The notes below the pieces were generated by a model. That model ran no database searches. It was not told where the DNA came from and was given only the letters and a program-made list of their open reading frames with translations. This document shows, one piece after another, positions 9,601 through 17,352 of a DNA stretch of 64,000 nucleotides (its first letter is position 1; every line of letters begins with the position of its first letter). The translations under genes were made by a program, and so were the position numbers. Origin of the DNA: Chryseobacterium limigenitum (GTDB lineage: Bacteria > Bacteroidota > Bacteroidia > Flavobacteriales > Weeksellaceae); the NCBI RefSeq assembly GCF_900114875.1, contig NZ_FPKW01000012.1, positions 62,001-126,000 on the forward strand, written 5' to 3'.

Positions 9601-10698
9601 AATAAATCCTATTTCGTTAATTTCTTTAGGTAAAAAACAGCTTAATGGAGGGATAAAATTCATTCCTCCTGTTGCATAAACTGTGCTTCCGGAAGTTCCG
9701 GCAAGAAGCTGATAGATGTAAACATTATTTGTAGCGGAAATACTCATGTTGTAGTTTCCGTTCCCTTGATTGATGTAATTTGTTCCCTGTACAATATAAT
9801 ATTGTCCGGCATTCAGAGTAACACTATTTAAAAGGTTACCATTCACGGTAAGTTTGGTATTGTTTACTGTGGCAACAACCAAAGCAGCTTCCATTCCTGA
9901 AGCGGCCGGGCCGTTTCCTTTTACCATCACAAAATCTTTTCCTAATCTTTCCACAGGAACCGCCTGATCCATCAATACATCTACATTACTGTTGTTTTGA
10001 GTAGTATAGATGCTGTTGAAGTTTCCGTTGGTCACAGATACAGGTTTGTTGGCAACCAATTTTGCGCCGACCAATCCGTTTAAATTACTTGTAGCCAGAT
10101 CACTTTGTGCTTCAATAATGTATGATCTTCCTTTATTAATAGTGAAAGTTCTCGACGGAGCCGAGTTACCATCAGAAAAAACAACATTGGGATTATACCC
10201 TGATAATGTTACCGTTGTATTGTCTTCTGTTGCGATAACTCCAATTGTGGAGTTGACATAAGGCTTCGCTGTAGTATTTGGAGCCAATCCTATGAAAAAA
10301 TTTTTTCCAACTCCTGCTAATCCTTTTGAAGTAATAATTTCAGCCTGATTGGGAACTCCAAATCTAAAGTTGGCAAAGAATTTTTTATTTCCTTTTACCT
10401 GTAATCCCATCGGTCTTGAATTAAATAGGTTAGACAATGTAGAAGCAATCATAAAATTACTTGGAATCGTCACCTGTACCGGATTTCCTTTGCTTACCTG
10501 TACGGTAGAATATACCGCATTGTTATTGTAAATCTGTACTGAAAAAGGGGTAGTTTCGTTTGTAGATAGATATAAATAACATTCCGGAGTGCCCTGTAAA
10601 GAGCTTGCCGACATCGGAGCAAACCAATGTTCGGTATCTAATTGAGCATTAGCAAACAGACAAAGAAATGTACAAACAGCTAGTAGAAATTTTTTCAT
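6604..10698 (-). CDS. T9SS type B sorting-domain surface protein with four 83-residue repeats (1364 aa)
   Basis: Largest member of the array. Signal peptide at about 1-18 (MKKFLLAVCTFLCLFANA), LDTEHWFAPMSA, then the IgGFc-binding-like N-terminal region, an Ig-like segment near 470 (YQWYFNGVLIPGA) and a cadherin/Ig-like segment (TGQITYTPNAGI). Residues ~622-953 are four tandem copies of an 83-residue unit (SLSSC, NGNGTYNLT, TYFTN, GPAGIIYANVTS, GCSK) that its two complete sisters carry only as a diverged single copy. The last ~90 residues are the CHU_C sorting domain (AITPNGDGKNDVLNY, VVDRYGAAVY, TGTYWY, GWILIKNRE). The repeats probably form a stalk or lengthen the surface-exposed part (inference). 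It has the best promoter of the array (10718-10750) and may also feed the paralogue downstream. Confidence 0.9.
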   Translation of the reverse strand: MKKFLLAVCTFLCLFANAQLDTEHWFAPMSASSLQGTPECYLYLSTNETTPFSVQIYNNNAVYSTVQVSKGNPVQVTIPSNFMIASTLSNLFNSRPMGLQVKGNKKFFANFRFGVPNQAEIITSKGLAGVGKNFFIGLAPNTTAKPYVNSTIGVIATEDNTTVTLSGYNPNVVFSDGNSAPSRTFTINKGRSYIIEAQSDLATSNLNGLVGAKLVANKPVSVTNGNFNSIYTTQNNSNVDVLMDQAVPVERLGKDFVMVKGNGPAASGMEAALVVATVNNTKLTVNGNLLNSVTLNAGQYYIVQGTNYINQGNGNYNMSISATNNVYIYQLLAGTSGSTVYATGGMNFIPPLSCFLPKEINEIGFINKIGNTSYDTKLNIITQTGATVTFNGNNIAAGNGPYPVTGNPNWVTYSIPNVTGNVTVNSTLPVTAGIAAGNGAVGYGGYFAGFSSVPAITKTGDCYAGVLLQVDSNYDAYQWYFNGVLIPGATSYSINPELYGAGDYTCQITKNNCETRLTAIYNYTLCPPITTTTYNIGSCNTKVITPAFTSSTQAIIPSLTSIISPPTSGTATVNPTTGQITYTPNAGITANTTDTFIYYIQGNGNPFSFEYFKIIINTNVLNVNNSSLSSCTNASGNGTYNLTTASVSADTGTTVTYFTNPNLTGQITNPTTYSGPAGIIYANVTSQYGCSKTAQITLTANPSPNTNNASLTSCTGTSGNGTYNLTLANVSSDPGITITYFTNSNLTGQITNPTTYSGPAGIIYVNVTSSAGCSKTAQITLTVNPLPNANNGSLSSCAGTNGNGTYNLTLANVSSDPGITISYFTNSNLTGQITNPTTYSGPAGIIYANVTSSAGCSKIAQITLTVNPFPNVNNGSLTSCAGTNGNGTYNLTSVNVSSDPGITITYFTNSNLTGQITNPTTYSGPAGIIYANVTSSAGCSKIAQITVTATPSPNINTNNYNATLCDNSFEGTISVNFATVTPQIVTNSGNFTVRYYLNQADANAGNNNTLPTTWTYTTNTTVYVRVDNNPTNCPPAFGQINFKIGNRIPLLSSTVNAEICDNDINGSETVNLNDYKNVFTNNPAVTLTFHTSLANAQTGTNVISPTQIINSAGTFYIRFTSATECPNIGILNIKLKTPKKSTTLRDQIICSNEKVILDAGTGFTSYLWSNGATTQTITVGAGNYYVDLGFNGCIYRQTVTVATAQAPTITSITVSGTTATVNVSGGTAPYKYSLNDIDYQASNVFTGLSRGIHTVYVLGADRCQPVTKEFLVLNLINAITPNGDGKNDVLNYSDLRIKQNVTIEVVDRYGAAVYKSSDKNYIWDGKSNGRTLPTGTYWYILKWIEPDTKLPVSYSGWILIKNRE
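7840..8834 (-). repeat. Four tandem ~249-bp coding repeats
   Basis: Four in-frame copies of a 249-bp (83-codon) unit within the 1364-residue protein. The first translated copy is the most diverged. The other three share long stretches nearly base for base, for example the run coding GQITNPTTYSGPAGIIY. The last copy ends in TATPSP instead of TVNP. Such recent near-identity suggests ongoing expansion or contraction by recombination. Confidence 0.9.
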
Positions 10699-10717
10699 GG
10701 CTTATTATAAGGGGGCG

Positions 10718-10750
10718 CAAATATAATAATTAAGAATCAACATTTTGCAA
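10718..10750 (-). promoter_or_regulatory. Bacteroidota-type promoter of the 1364-residue T9SS protein
   Basis: On the minus strand a -33 TTG (10748-10750) is followed after 22 bases by TATATTTG (10718-10725). This agrees with the TTG-N17-23-TAnnTTTG consensus. The box ends 19 bases before the ATG at 10698. Confidence 0.65.
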
Positions 10751-10857
10751 AAAAAATTCTAATAAATTTCCGTTATCGTTCATGTTGTTAATTATTTAAT
10801 ATATGCTTCATATTCACTTTATGGTTTTTCTGATTTTCATGAGAATAGAGCACAAAA

Positions 10858-10885
10858 AATCCCGATGAAAAAATTCACCGGGATT
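10858..10885 (-). terminator. Terminator of tsf
   Basis: Stem AATCCCG/CGGGATT extended by TGAA/TTCA across a mismatch that is a wobble in the RNA, with T-rich sequence following on the minus strand. It lies 23 bases beyond the tsf stop. Confidence 0.75.
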
Positions 10886-10908
10886 ATTATTTTTCTTTGA
10901 AAGAGTAA

Positions 10909-11736
10909 TTAAGCTAAGCTTGCTCTTACAAATCCTGTAACTTTAAGGTCTCCGTTTACAGATTTTACATAATCAGCAATAGAAATACTTGCGTCTTTAA
11001 TGAAATCTTGGTGTACCAAAGTGTTGTCTTTGTAGAATCTCTGCATTTTACCTTTCAAGATATTGTCGATAATGTTTGCAGGCTTACCTTCTTCAGTAAG
11101 TTTATGTCTTTCGATTTCTAATTCTTTATCGATCGTTTCCTGAGAAACAGCGTTTTCGTCAAGAGCGATAGGGTTCATAGCAGCAACCTGCATAGAAACA
11201 GCTTTAGCAGCTTCGTCAGCTCCGTCTACTTTAGCAGAAAGAGAAGTGATAGCAGCAATTTTGTTTCCAGCGTGGATGTAAGCTCCTACGAAAGGCCCAT
11301 CCAGTCTTTCGAAAGTACCGATCTCGATTTTTTCCCCGATAACACCTGTTTGCTCGATTAATTTCTCAGCAACAGTCATTCCGTGGAAATCAGTAGCTAG
11401 AAGCTCTTCTTTAGAAGCAGCAACGACAGCCATTTCAGCTATTTCGTAAGCAAGCTCGATGAACGCTTCGTTTTTAGCAACAAAGTCAGTTTCACAGTTT
11501 AAAGAAATAATAGCACCTAATGTGTTATCTTCGTTTACTCTAGCGATAACTGCACCTTCAGCAGACTCTCTGTCAGCTCTGTTAGCAGCAACTTTCTGTC
11601 CTTTTTTTCTAAGGATGTCGATCGCTTTGTCGAAATCTCCTTCAGCTTCAACTAAAGCTTTCTTGCAGTCCATCATACCTGCACCTGTAATGTTTCTCAA
11701 TTTTGCTACGTCTGCAGCAGCTGGTGTATAAGACAT
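10909..11736 (-). CDS. tsf: Elongation factor Ts
   Basis: Nucleotide exchange factor that releases GDP from EF-Tu in the cytoplasm. The start SYTPAAADVAKLRNITGAGM is the UBA-like N-terminal domain with the MMDCKKAL helix. The EF-Tu-contacting motif TDFVAKNEAF lies near residue 80, as expected for the family. Length 275 residues is usual for Bacteroidota. A TATCTTTG box lies about 60 bases upstream and a hairpin follows. In most bacteria tsf directly follows rpsB; here the next gene upstream is divergent and unrelated, so tsf stands as a single-gene unit. Confidence 0.97.
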   Translation of the reverse strand: MSYTPAAADVAKLRNITGAGMMDCKKALVEAEGDFDKAIDILRKKGQKVAANRADRESAEGAVIARVNEDNTLGAIISLNCETDFVAKNEAFIELAYEIAEMAVVAASKEELLATDFHGMTVAEKLIEQTGVIGEKIEIGTFERLDGPFVGAYIHAGNKIAAITSLSAKVDGADEAAKAVSMQVAAMNPIALDENAVSQETIDKELEIERHKLTEEGKPANIIDNILKGKMQRFYKDNTLVHQDFIKDASISIADYVKSVNGDLKVTGFVRASLA

Positions 11737-11799
11737 AATATCTATTATTTTTTATTGTAAGATTAGTATTGATTTTTTTAGCTTATTTTTAGAGCAGTG

Positions 11800-11807
11800 C
11801 AAAGATA
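11800..11807 (-). promoter_or_regulatory. Promoter -7 box of tsf
   Basis: Minus-strand TATCTTTG, a perfect TAnnTTTG match, 63 bases before the tsf ATG. No TTG at the expected -33 distance. It implies a leader of about 55 bases. Confidence 0.5.
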
Positions 11808-11882
11808 ATGATTTTAATGATAAACTAAAAAATGACTTTTTGCGTTATTTGTATATTTAATAAATTTTTAAACGTTTAGTTA

Positions 11883-12587
11883 ATGAAAAAAATATTTCTC
11901 CTTATATTTTTATGCGTTTTTACTCTTGGTTTTTCTCAAAAGAAGAAAAAGGGCAAATCTAAAGCTATTGTAGAAAAAGAGACATTAATCATCTACACAG
12001 AAAGCGATGCCGAAAGTACCAAAGAAGCCCGAATAATTGCAGGATTTTTAAAACAAAATCCGGGTCACGCTAAAACGGATTATTTTAAAAAGAAATTGAT
12101 AGAACTCATTATGGCAGATAATTCTCCGGAAGCAAAACCTGTGATTAAACCTCTTAGCAAAGAAAAAATTGAAAAAATTGTTAATAATAATGAATTAAAC
12201 AACTCAAAAACAATTGCGTCAAATTCAAATAATAATACAACTGCTGAAAAAAAGGTAAACTATGCTAGTACCGGAAGCGCAACTAAAAAGACTGAGCCAA
12301 GCGAGAAAAATAAGAGAACCGCAGCGATGTTGACCCATATGTTTAATGATGATCCGATGGATAAAGAAGCTTATATCAATATTAAAAACAGATCTAAATG
12401 TAATTTAATTGTAAAAATAAGCGGGAAAAAGTATTACAATCTTGATGTTCCGGCTAACAGCCAGAATTATCTTTTGGTGGATAAAGGAGAATATATCTTA
12501 ACAACAATGGTTTGTGACGCAAAATATTCTTCACTGAAAAGAATTAATAAGGATATTGAAATTGAATTGAATTTGAGAGATGATTAA
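11883..12587 (+). CDS. Secreted protein of unknown function
   Basis: 234 residues. A clear signal peptide (MKKIFLLIFLCVFTLGFS, cut before QKKKKGKSK) predicts export to the periplasm or surface. The middle is low-complexity, rich in Lys, Asn, Ser and Thr (about 70-145). The C-terminal ~75 residues look folded, with YINIKNRSKCNLIVKISG, YYNLDVPANSQNYLLVDKG and EYILTTMVCDAKYSS giving a beta-sandwich-like pattern. It may match the family listed as DUF6759 in Chryseobacterium (from memory, unchecked). It is divergent from tsf and convergent with accA, so probably monocistronic. No enzymatic motif was seen. Confidence 0.8.
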   Translation: MKKIFLLIFLCVFTLGFSQKKKKGKSKAIVEKETLIIYTESDAESTKEARIIAGFLKQNPGHAKTDYFKKKLIELIMADNSPEAKPVIKPLSKEKIEKIVNNNELNNSKTIASNSNNNTTAEKKVNYASTGSATKKTEPSEKNKRTAAMLTHMFNDDPMDKEAYINIKNRSKCNLIVKISGKKYYNLDVPANSQNYLLVDKGEYILTTMVCDAKYSSLKRINKDIEIELNLRDD

Positions 12588-12610
12588 ATAGCTACAACAT
12601 ATTTTAATAA

Positions 12611-12641
12611 AAAACGGTTAAGAAATTTTCTTAACCGTTTT
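12611..12641. terminator. Bidirectional terminator between a secreted protein and accA
   Basis: Near-perfect inverted repeat AAAACGGTTAAGAAA/TTTCTTAACCGTTTT flanked by A runs on the left and T runs on the right. It sits between the convergent genes ending at 12587 (+) and 12646 (-), so it can serve both. Confidence 0.85.
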
Positions 12642-12645
12642 TGTT

Positions 12646-13602
12646 TTATCCTTTATATTGCCCCATTGCAATAAATTTGTCTTGTCTTTGGGTTTCAAGT
12701 TCTTGTCCTGTAAATTTAGAAAAAGCCTTGATGTTTTGTAAAATTGACGTTTTCAGATTCTGATAAGTCGCTGCAGGATCGTAATGTGCTCCTCCAAGCG
12801 GTTCTTCAATGATTCCGTCAATAAATTTCTCTCTTAAGGCATCTTTCGGAGTTAGGTTTAATGCATTTGCAGCATCTTCTTTATGATCCCAGTTTCTCCA
12901 TAAGATAGAAGAACAGCTTTCCGGTGCAATTACTGTGTACCAGGTGTTTTCCAACATGTAAACTTTGTTTCCGACACCGATTCCCAATGCGCCGCCACTT
13001 GCTCCTTCACCAATGATATACGTAAAGATCGGAGTTTTCAGCTGAACCATTGTGAAAATGTTTCTTGCGATAGCTTCTCCCTGACCTCTTTCTTCAGCTT
13101 CCAATCCCGGATAAGCTCCCGGAGTATCAACCAAAGTGATCACAGGAATGTTGAATTTTTCAGCAAGCTTCATTAGTCGTAAAGCTTTTCTGTATCCTTC
13201 AGGATTTGGCATTCCAAATCTTCTGTGTTGTCTTTCTTTAGTTGTTCTTCCTTTTTGAGTTCCGATGATCATTACTTTTTGGCCATCAAGAGTCGCTAAA
13301 CCACCAATCATTGCAGGATCATCTGCGAAGTTTCTGTCTCCGTGAAGCTCAAGGAAGCTTCCTTTGTCTACCATTCCATTGATATAATCAAGGGTATAAG
13401 GGCGATCCGGATGACGGGATAGTTGTACTCTCTGCCAAGGCGTAAGGTTTCCATAGATTTCTTTCTTCTTCTCTATGATCTTGTCCTCAATCTGGCTGCA
13501 TGCTAATTTTACATCAACACCACTTTCTTCTCCTACCAAAGAACATGTCTGGTATTGCTCCATCAATTCTTGTATAGGAAGTTCGAAACTTAAATATTCC
13601 AT
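12646..13602 (-). CDS. accA: Acetyl-CoA carboxylase carboxyltransferase, alpha subunit
   Basis: Transfers the carboxyl group from carboxybiotin on AccB to acetyl-CoA, making malonyl-CoA for fatty acid synthesis. 318 residues, the usual length. Typical features are [33 protein letters not shown], the crotonase-fold core with [21 protein letters not shown], and [15 protein letters not shown], which builds the oxyanion hole. It lies 49 bases downstream of gltX on the same strand with no hairpin between, so they are probably co-transcribed. The partner accB and accC genes are 13 kb away (26608-28548); accD is not in the window. Confidence 0.97.
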   Translation of the reverse strand: MEYLSFELPIQELMEQYQTCSLVGEESGVDVKLACSQIEDKIIEKKKEIYGNLTPWQRVQLSRHPDRPYTLDYINGMVDKGSFLELHGDRNFADDPAMIGGLATLDGQKVMIIGTQKGRTTKERQHRRFGMPNPEGYRKALRLMKLAEKFNIPVITLVDTPGAYPGLEAEERGQGEAIARNIFTMVQLKTPIFTYIIGEGASGGALGIGVGNKVYMLENTWYTVIAPESCSSILWRNWDHKEDAANALNLTPKDALREKFIDGIIEEPLGGAHYDPAATYQNLKTSILQNIKAFSKFTGQELETQRQDKFIAMGQYKG

Positions 13603-13651
13603 TTCTTGAAGTAAATTAAATCTTTCAAATTTATGAAAAATTATGGGATTT

Positions 13652-15157
13652 CTATTTAAAATTATTTATAGCATTGTTTATTCTTGCTATACTTTCTTGT
13701 TTTCCGATGATTTCTAAAATGTCCGGAACGTCTGGCCCCTTCAATTCTCCAACCAGGGCTAAACGAAGTGGCATCATTACTTTACCCATTCCTAAACCTT
13801 TGTTTTCGGCGAAATCATGTACTGCTTGTTTTAATGTTTCAGAACTAAATTCTGTGCTTTCTAATGTTGTAGCCAATTCACCTAAAACAGCAGAAGTTTC
13901 ATCATTCCAAGCTTTTTTTGATGCTTTTTCATCATAAGAAACTGGAGCTTCGAAGAAAAACTTTCCGTTTTCGTAAATATCTTTCGGGAAAGTTGCTCTT
14001 TCTTTCATCAGGTGAATGATCTTCAATAATTTTTCATCTTCAATCTTTAAATTTAAATCTGAATTTTTTAAAATTTGAAGTAATTCTTCGTCAGATTTTA
14101 ATTGAATATACTGATGATTAAACCATTCTGATTTTTCTTTACTGAATCTTGCACCTGCTTTATGTACTTTATGAAGATCAAATTCTTTGACCATATCTTC
14201 TAAAGGCAAAATTTCCTTATCATCCGCAGGCGACCAGCCCAATAATGCAACCATGTTGATGAATGCTTCCGGAAGATATCCGCTTTCCCTGTAGCCTTTA
14301 GAAATGTTTCCTGTTGCAGGATCTGTAAAGTTTAATGGAAATACAGGGAATCCGAATTTATCACCGTCTCTTTTGCTTAATTTTCCTTTTCCTTCCGGTT
14401 TTAAAATCAAAGAAAGGTGAGCAAATTGTGGAGCTTCCCAACCCATTGCTTCATATAATAAAGTATGTAAACCTAAAGAAGGAAGCCATTCTTCACCACG
14501 GATCACGTGAGAAATTTCCATTTCGTGGTCATCGATGATGTTGGCAAAATGGTAAGTTGGCATACCGTCGTTTTTAACTAAAACTTTATCATCTAGTGTA
14601 TTAGTATTTACAGAAGAATTTCCTCTGATGATATCTACAAGATTCAACGTTCTGTCGATTGGCATTTTAAACCTTACAACATACGGAGTTTTTTCTTCCA
14701 ATAATTTTTGAACTTCCTCCTCAGAAAGGGTAAGACTGTTTTTTAAACGGTTTCTTGTTTTGTTGTCGTAAGAAAAAACGTCTCCTTTAGCTTCATATTC
14801 AGCACGGATAACGTCTAATTCTTCAGCAGTATCAAAAGCAATGTAAGCATAATCTGTTTTTAAGATCTGCTCTGTATATCTGTCGTAGATATCTCTTCTT
14901 TCAGACTGTCTGTATGGAGCAAATTTCCCTCCTTTCTTAGGACTTTCGTCAGGAATGATGCCGCACCATTCTAATGCTTCTTCGATGTATTCTTCAGCTC
15001 CTTCTACATATCTTGCAGTATCTGTATCTTCAATTCTCAATACAAACTCGCCACCCTGATTTTTAGCAAAAAGATAATCATATAATGCGGTTCTTACGCC
15101 TCCCAAATGTAAAGGTCCGGTAGGACTTGGAGCAAAACGTACTCTAACTTTCTCCAT
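13652..15157 (-). CDS. gltX: Glutamyl-tRNA synthetase
   Basis: Charges tRNA-Glu with glutamate. 501 residues. The class I HIGH motif appears as [20 protein letters not shown] near residue 10, and the KMSKS motif as [13 protein letters not shown] near 260. The tRNA-binding C-terminal helical part is present ([20 protein letters not shown] onward, ending [11 protein letters not shown]). The start is fixed by [13 protein letters not shown], typical for the family. A TAAATTTG box lies 19 bases upstream. It is first in a likely gltX-accA transcript. Confidence 0.97.
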   Translation of the reverse strand: MEKVRVRFAPSPTGPLHLGGVRTALYDYLFAKNQGGEFVLRIEDTDTARYVEGAEEYIEEALEWCGIIPDESPKKGGKFAPYRQSERRDIYDRYTEQILKTDYAYIAFDTAEELDVIRAEYEAKGDVFSYDNKTRNRLKNSLTLSEEEVQKLLEEKTPYVVRFKMPIDRTLNLVDIIRGNSSVNTNTLDDKVLVKNDGMPTYHFANIIDDHEMEISHVIRGEEWLPSLGLHTLLYEAMGWEAPQFAHLSLILKPEGKGKLSKRDGDKFGFPVFPLNFTDPATGNISKGYRESGYLPEAFINMVALLGWSPADDKEILPLEDMVKEFDLHKVHKAGARFSKEKSEWFNHQYIQLKSDEELLQILKNSDLNLKIEDEKLLKIIHLMKERATFPKDIYENGKFFFEAPVSYDEKASKKAWNDETSAVLGELATTLESTEFSSETLKQAVHDFAENKGLGMGKVMMPLRLALVGELKGPDVPDILEIIGKQESIARINNAINNFK

Positions 15158-15176
15158 TTCAATTAAAATTTTGATG

Positions 15177-15184
15177 CAAATTTA
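15177..15184 (-). promoter_or_regulatory. Promoter -7 box of gltX
   Basis: Minus-strand TAAATTTG ending 19 bases before the ATG at 15157. No convincing -33 TTG. Confidence 0.45.
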
Positions 15185-15225
15185 CTTAAAATTATGTGTT
15201 TTAAAGTTGTTTTATCATTCTGTTA

Positions 15226-15256
15226 TTGGCTTTTTTGATTTGAATATTTACATTTG
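15226..15256 (+). promoter_or_regulatory. Promoter of the cupin gene
   Basis: TTG at 15226-15228, 20 bases, then TACATTTG at 15249-15256. Full match to TTG-N17-23-TAnnTTTG, 23 bases before the ATG. Confidence 0.65.
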
Positions 15257-15279
15257 TATAAATTAATAAGAAGTAAGTC

Positions 15280-15624
15280 ATGTTGGAAATCGGAGAAAGA
15301 CCTTGGGGAAAATATTTTGTTTTGGCAGATGAGCCAAATTATAAATTAAAAAGAATAGAAGTAAACCCAGGACAAAAACTGTCTTATCAGTATCATCACA
15401 AGAGACAGGAGCAATGGACGATCATCGAAGGTGATGCTACGATTGTGTTGGATGATAAAGAAATCAGTCTAAAGTATGGTGAAAGTATTTTCATCCCTTT
15501 GGGTGCAAAACACCGGATGATGAATCTTTCTGAGAAACCTGTTGTTTTCATTGAAGTGCAGACGGGGACTTATTTCGGGGAAGATGATATTGTGAGGATT
15601 GAAGATGAGTATGATAGAAGTTAA
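15280..15624 (+). CDS. Cupin protein, phosphomannose isomerase type II-like
   Basis: 114-residue single-domain cupin. ERPWGKYFVL, the metal-site motif LSYQYHHKRQEQW (two His and a Glu), the second motif with FIPLGAKHRMMN, and IEVQTGTYFGEDDIVRIEDEYDR are hallmarks of the isomerase domain found at the C-terminus of bifunctional ManC-type enzymes. Alone it may isomerise mannose-6-phosphate and fructose-6-phosphate, feeding GDP-mannose for surface glycans (inference; stand-alone versions are often of untested activity). It is preceded by a good promoter and followed by a hairpin, so it is monocistronic. The glycan operon 2 kb downstream is on the other strand. Confidence 0.85.
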   Translation: MLEIGERPWGKYFVLADEPNYKLKRIEVNPGQKLSYQYHHKRQEQWTIIEGDATIVLDDKEISLKYGESIFIPLGAKHRMMNLSEKPVVFIEVQTGTYFGEDDIVRIEDEYDRS

Positions 15625-15642
15625 AGCTTAATTATAAAATTA

Positions 15643-15679
15643 AAAAGGGGTCAGATTGTATGTAATTTGACCCTTTTTT
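15643..15679 (+). terminator. Terminator of the cupin gene
   Basis: Stem AAAAAGGGGTCA/TGACCCTTTTT with a long T tract after it, 19 bases past the stop. One G-U pair is needed. Confidence 0.85.
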
Positions 15680-15813
15680 TAGTTTTTTTTTTAAATATTT
15701 TTTTGATTTGTTTTGTATTAATTATTTATTTATAGAGAGTTAAGGTTATTTAAAATTCTCTGTTATGTGATTTTTATCATTTTGATTTGCTTTTTTCACA
15801 CAATGTGGAATAT

Positions 15814-15821
15814 TATCTTTG
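15814..15821 (+). promoter_or_regulatory. Promoter -7 box of the MACPF lipoprotein gene
   Basis: TATCTTTG (TAnnTTTG), 25 bases before the ATG at 15847. A TTG at 15787-15789 is 24 bases upstream, one more than the usual maximum. It supports the start at 15847, because an in-frame start at 15787 would lie upstream of this box. Confidence 0.55.
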
Positions 15822-15846
15822 CCGCAAGTTTAAAAACTATTTTATC

Positions 15847-17229
15847 ATGAAAAAACAAATTCTATTTTGCATTAGTGCTATTCTAATGCTATTTTTAGCT
15901 TCATGTTCTACTGATGAGCTAAATAATGAAATCACTGCTGGAGAAGCTGGAAGCTCTAACCGTTCATTATCTGGAAAAACTGCTGGAGATGGTATTTACG
16001 ACATTTTAGGACATGGTTATGATGTTGCCGGAGAATATGCAAATGCTAATTCTGCTGGTTTTCAGGTTGTTGATGTTGAGCGTTTTAAAAATGAACAAAC
16101 CGCAAGATTGATCACTGAAAATACTTTTTCTCAGGAATATGTAGAAGAGTATGGAGAGAATGCGGAAACTTATTCTAAGATGGTATCTACAAAAGTAAAT
16201 GCAACAGCAGGAATTCCTTTATTCAAAAAAACGCTATCTGTTTCTTTTAACTCTGCGGTTACAAATACTAATAAATATGATGCAAAATATATTTATGGTA
16301 GCTATAATTTAACGATCAAACAAAAAAGATTAAGATTTAATGCAACTACTGATATGCTGGGAGATTACTTAACTCCGGAATTTACACAAGATTTACAGAC
16401 AAAAACTCCACAACAGATTGTAAGTGATTATGGTACTCACGTAGCCTTGGATATTTATACAGGAGCTAAGCTAGATATAATGTTCCAAGCGGAAACAATG
16501 AATCAAAGTCGTGATCATGCTGCTAGAGTTGGTATAAAAGCTGGGATGAAAGATATTTTTGACGTTGATGTTACGAATGATGTAAATACTTCAAGTTCTA
16601 ATCAAAATTATTCTAAAAAATTATCTTACAGAACAAGAGGAGGGAATCCTGCAATAGGACTAATGGGAGAGTTGAATTTGGATCAGAATAATCCTAAAAT
16701 TAATATTTCAAACTGGCAGAATAGCTCTAATCCAAGCAATTCTGTTTTGGTTGATTTTGGTAGTAATGGTTTGGTTCTTATTTATGATTTGGTGAAAGAT
16801 CCTGCTAAAAAAGCTCAGCTTAAAGCATATGTAGATCAATATTTAATTGATAATAAAGTATTTCTTGAGTTTAAAACAATTCCTATTTACAGGTATTTTA
16901 ACGGGACAGATCATTATTATACAAGAACTTCAGGAAATTACGGTGGATACAACTTTGAAGGGATAGAATTTAATGCATTCCTTTACAAAGCTCCAAATAC
17001 AATCCCAATTTACAGATATTGGAATGGAAAAGATCATTATTATACAAGAACTCCTGGATATTATTCTGGATATTCGGATGAGGGAATAGAATTTAATGCT
17101 TTTGCAACACAACAGCCAAATACAGTCCCAATATATAGATATTGGAATGGAAAAGATCACTATTATTCAAAATCAAGTGTAAGACCTGGCGGATATGTTT
17201 ATGAAGGAATAGAATTTTATGCCTATTAA
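15847..17229 (+). CDS. MACPF-domain lipoprotein with three DUF5648-like C-terminal repeats
   Basis: 460 residues. A lipoprotein signal peptide ends in the lipobox LFLAS-Cys20, followed by STDE, an acidic tract that may signal surface export in Bacteroidota. Residues ~60-335 form a membrane-attack-complex/perforin domain: the family signature Tyr-Gly-Thr-His is at 195-198 (SDYGTHVALDIYTGAK), with flanking strands such as LSVSFNSAVTNTNKY. Three repeats follow at about 344-384, 385-425 and 426-460, each with IPIYRYxNGxDHYYT, then GGY and EGIEFNAF. These resemble DUF5648, found on secreted enzymes and toxins. MACPF proteins make membrane pores; in Bacteroidales, secreted ones kill rival strains. 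Such a role here is an inference. No immunity gene is evident next to it. The start was chosen for the lipobox and promoter position. Confidence 0.88.
   Translation: MKKQILFCISAILMLFLASCSTDELNNEITAGEAGSSNRSLSGKTAGDGIYDILGHGYDVAGEYANANSAGFQVVDVERFKNEQTARLITENTFSQEYVEEYGENAETYSKMVSTKVNATAGIPLFKKTLSVSFNSAVTNTNKYDAKYIYGSYNLTIKQKRLRFNATTDMLGDYLTPEFTQDLQTKTPQQIVSDYGTHVALDIYTGAKLDIMFQAETMNQSRDHAARVGIKAGMKDIFDVDVTNDVNTSSSNQNYSKKLSYRTRGGNPAIGLMGELNLDQNNPKINISNWQNSSNPSNSVLVDFGSNGLVLIYDLVKDPAKKAQLKAYVDQYLIDNKVFLEFKTIPIYRYFNGTDHYYTRTSGNYGGYNFEGIEFNAFLYKAPNTIPIYRYWNGKDHYYTRTPGYYSGYSDEGIEFNAFATQQPNTVPIYRYWNGKDHYYSKSSVRPGGYVYEGIEFYAY
16879..17226 (+). repeat. Three ~41-codon repeats encoding DUF5648-like units
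   Basis: Direct repeats of about 123 bp in the coding sequence. Each translates to (T)IPIYRY(F/W)NG(T/K)DHYY, about 10 variable residues, and EGIEF(N/Y)A(F/Y). The third ends at the stop codon. Confidence 0.85.
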
Positions 17230-17246
17230 ATAGAACTTCTGATTAT

Positions 17247-17285
17247 AAAAAAACAGTAAAATCATTACGATTTTACTGTTTTTTT
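17247..17285. terminator. Bidirectional terminator between the MACPF gene and the glycan operon
   Basis: Perfect inverted repeat AACAGTAAAATC/GATTTTACTGTT with a 5-base loop, with A runs before and T runs after, so it works in both directions. It lies 17 bases after the MACPF stop and about 70 bases past the last gene of the minus-strand operon. Confidence 0.9.
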
Positions 17286-17352
17286 ATGGATGTAAATTCT
17301 TAATTATAAGAATTAAATAAGGAATACATATGAATAGAGATTAACAAACTTT

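Noticed and set aside
15787..15846. Twenty-codon N-terminal extension of the MACPF protein
   Set aside because: It lies partly upstream of the promoter box and would bury the lipoprotein signal peptide.
16930..17160. 76-codon minus-strand frame with internal repeats
   Set aside because: It is the antisense shadow of the DUF5648-like repeats; its own repeats come from them.
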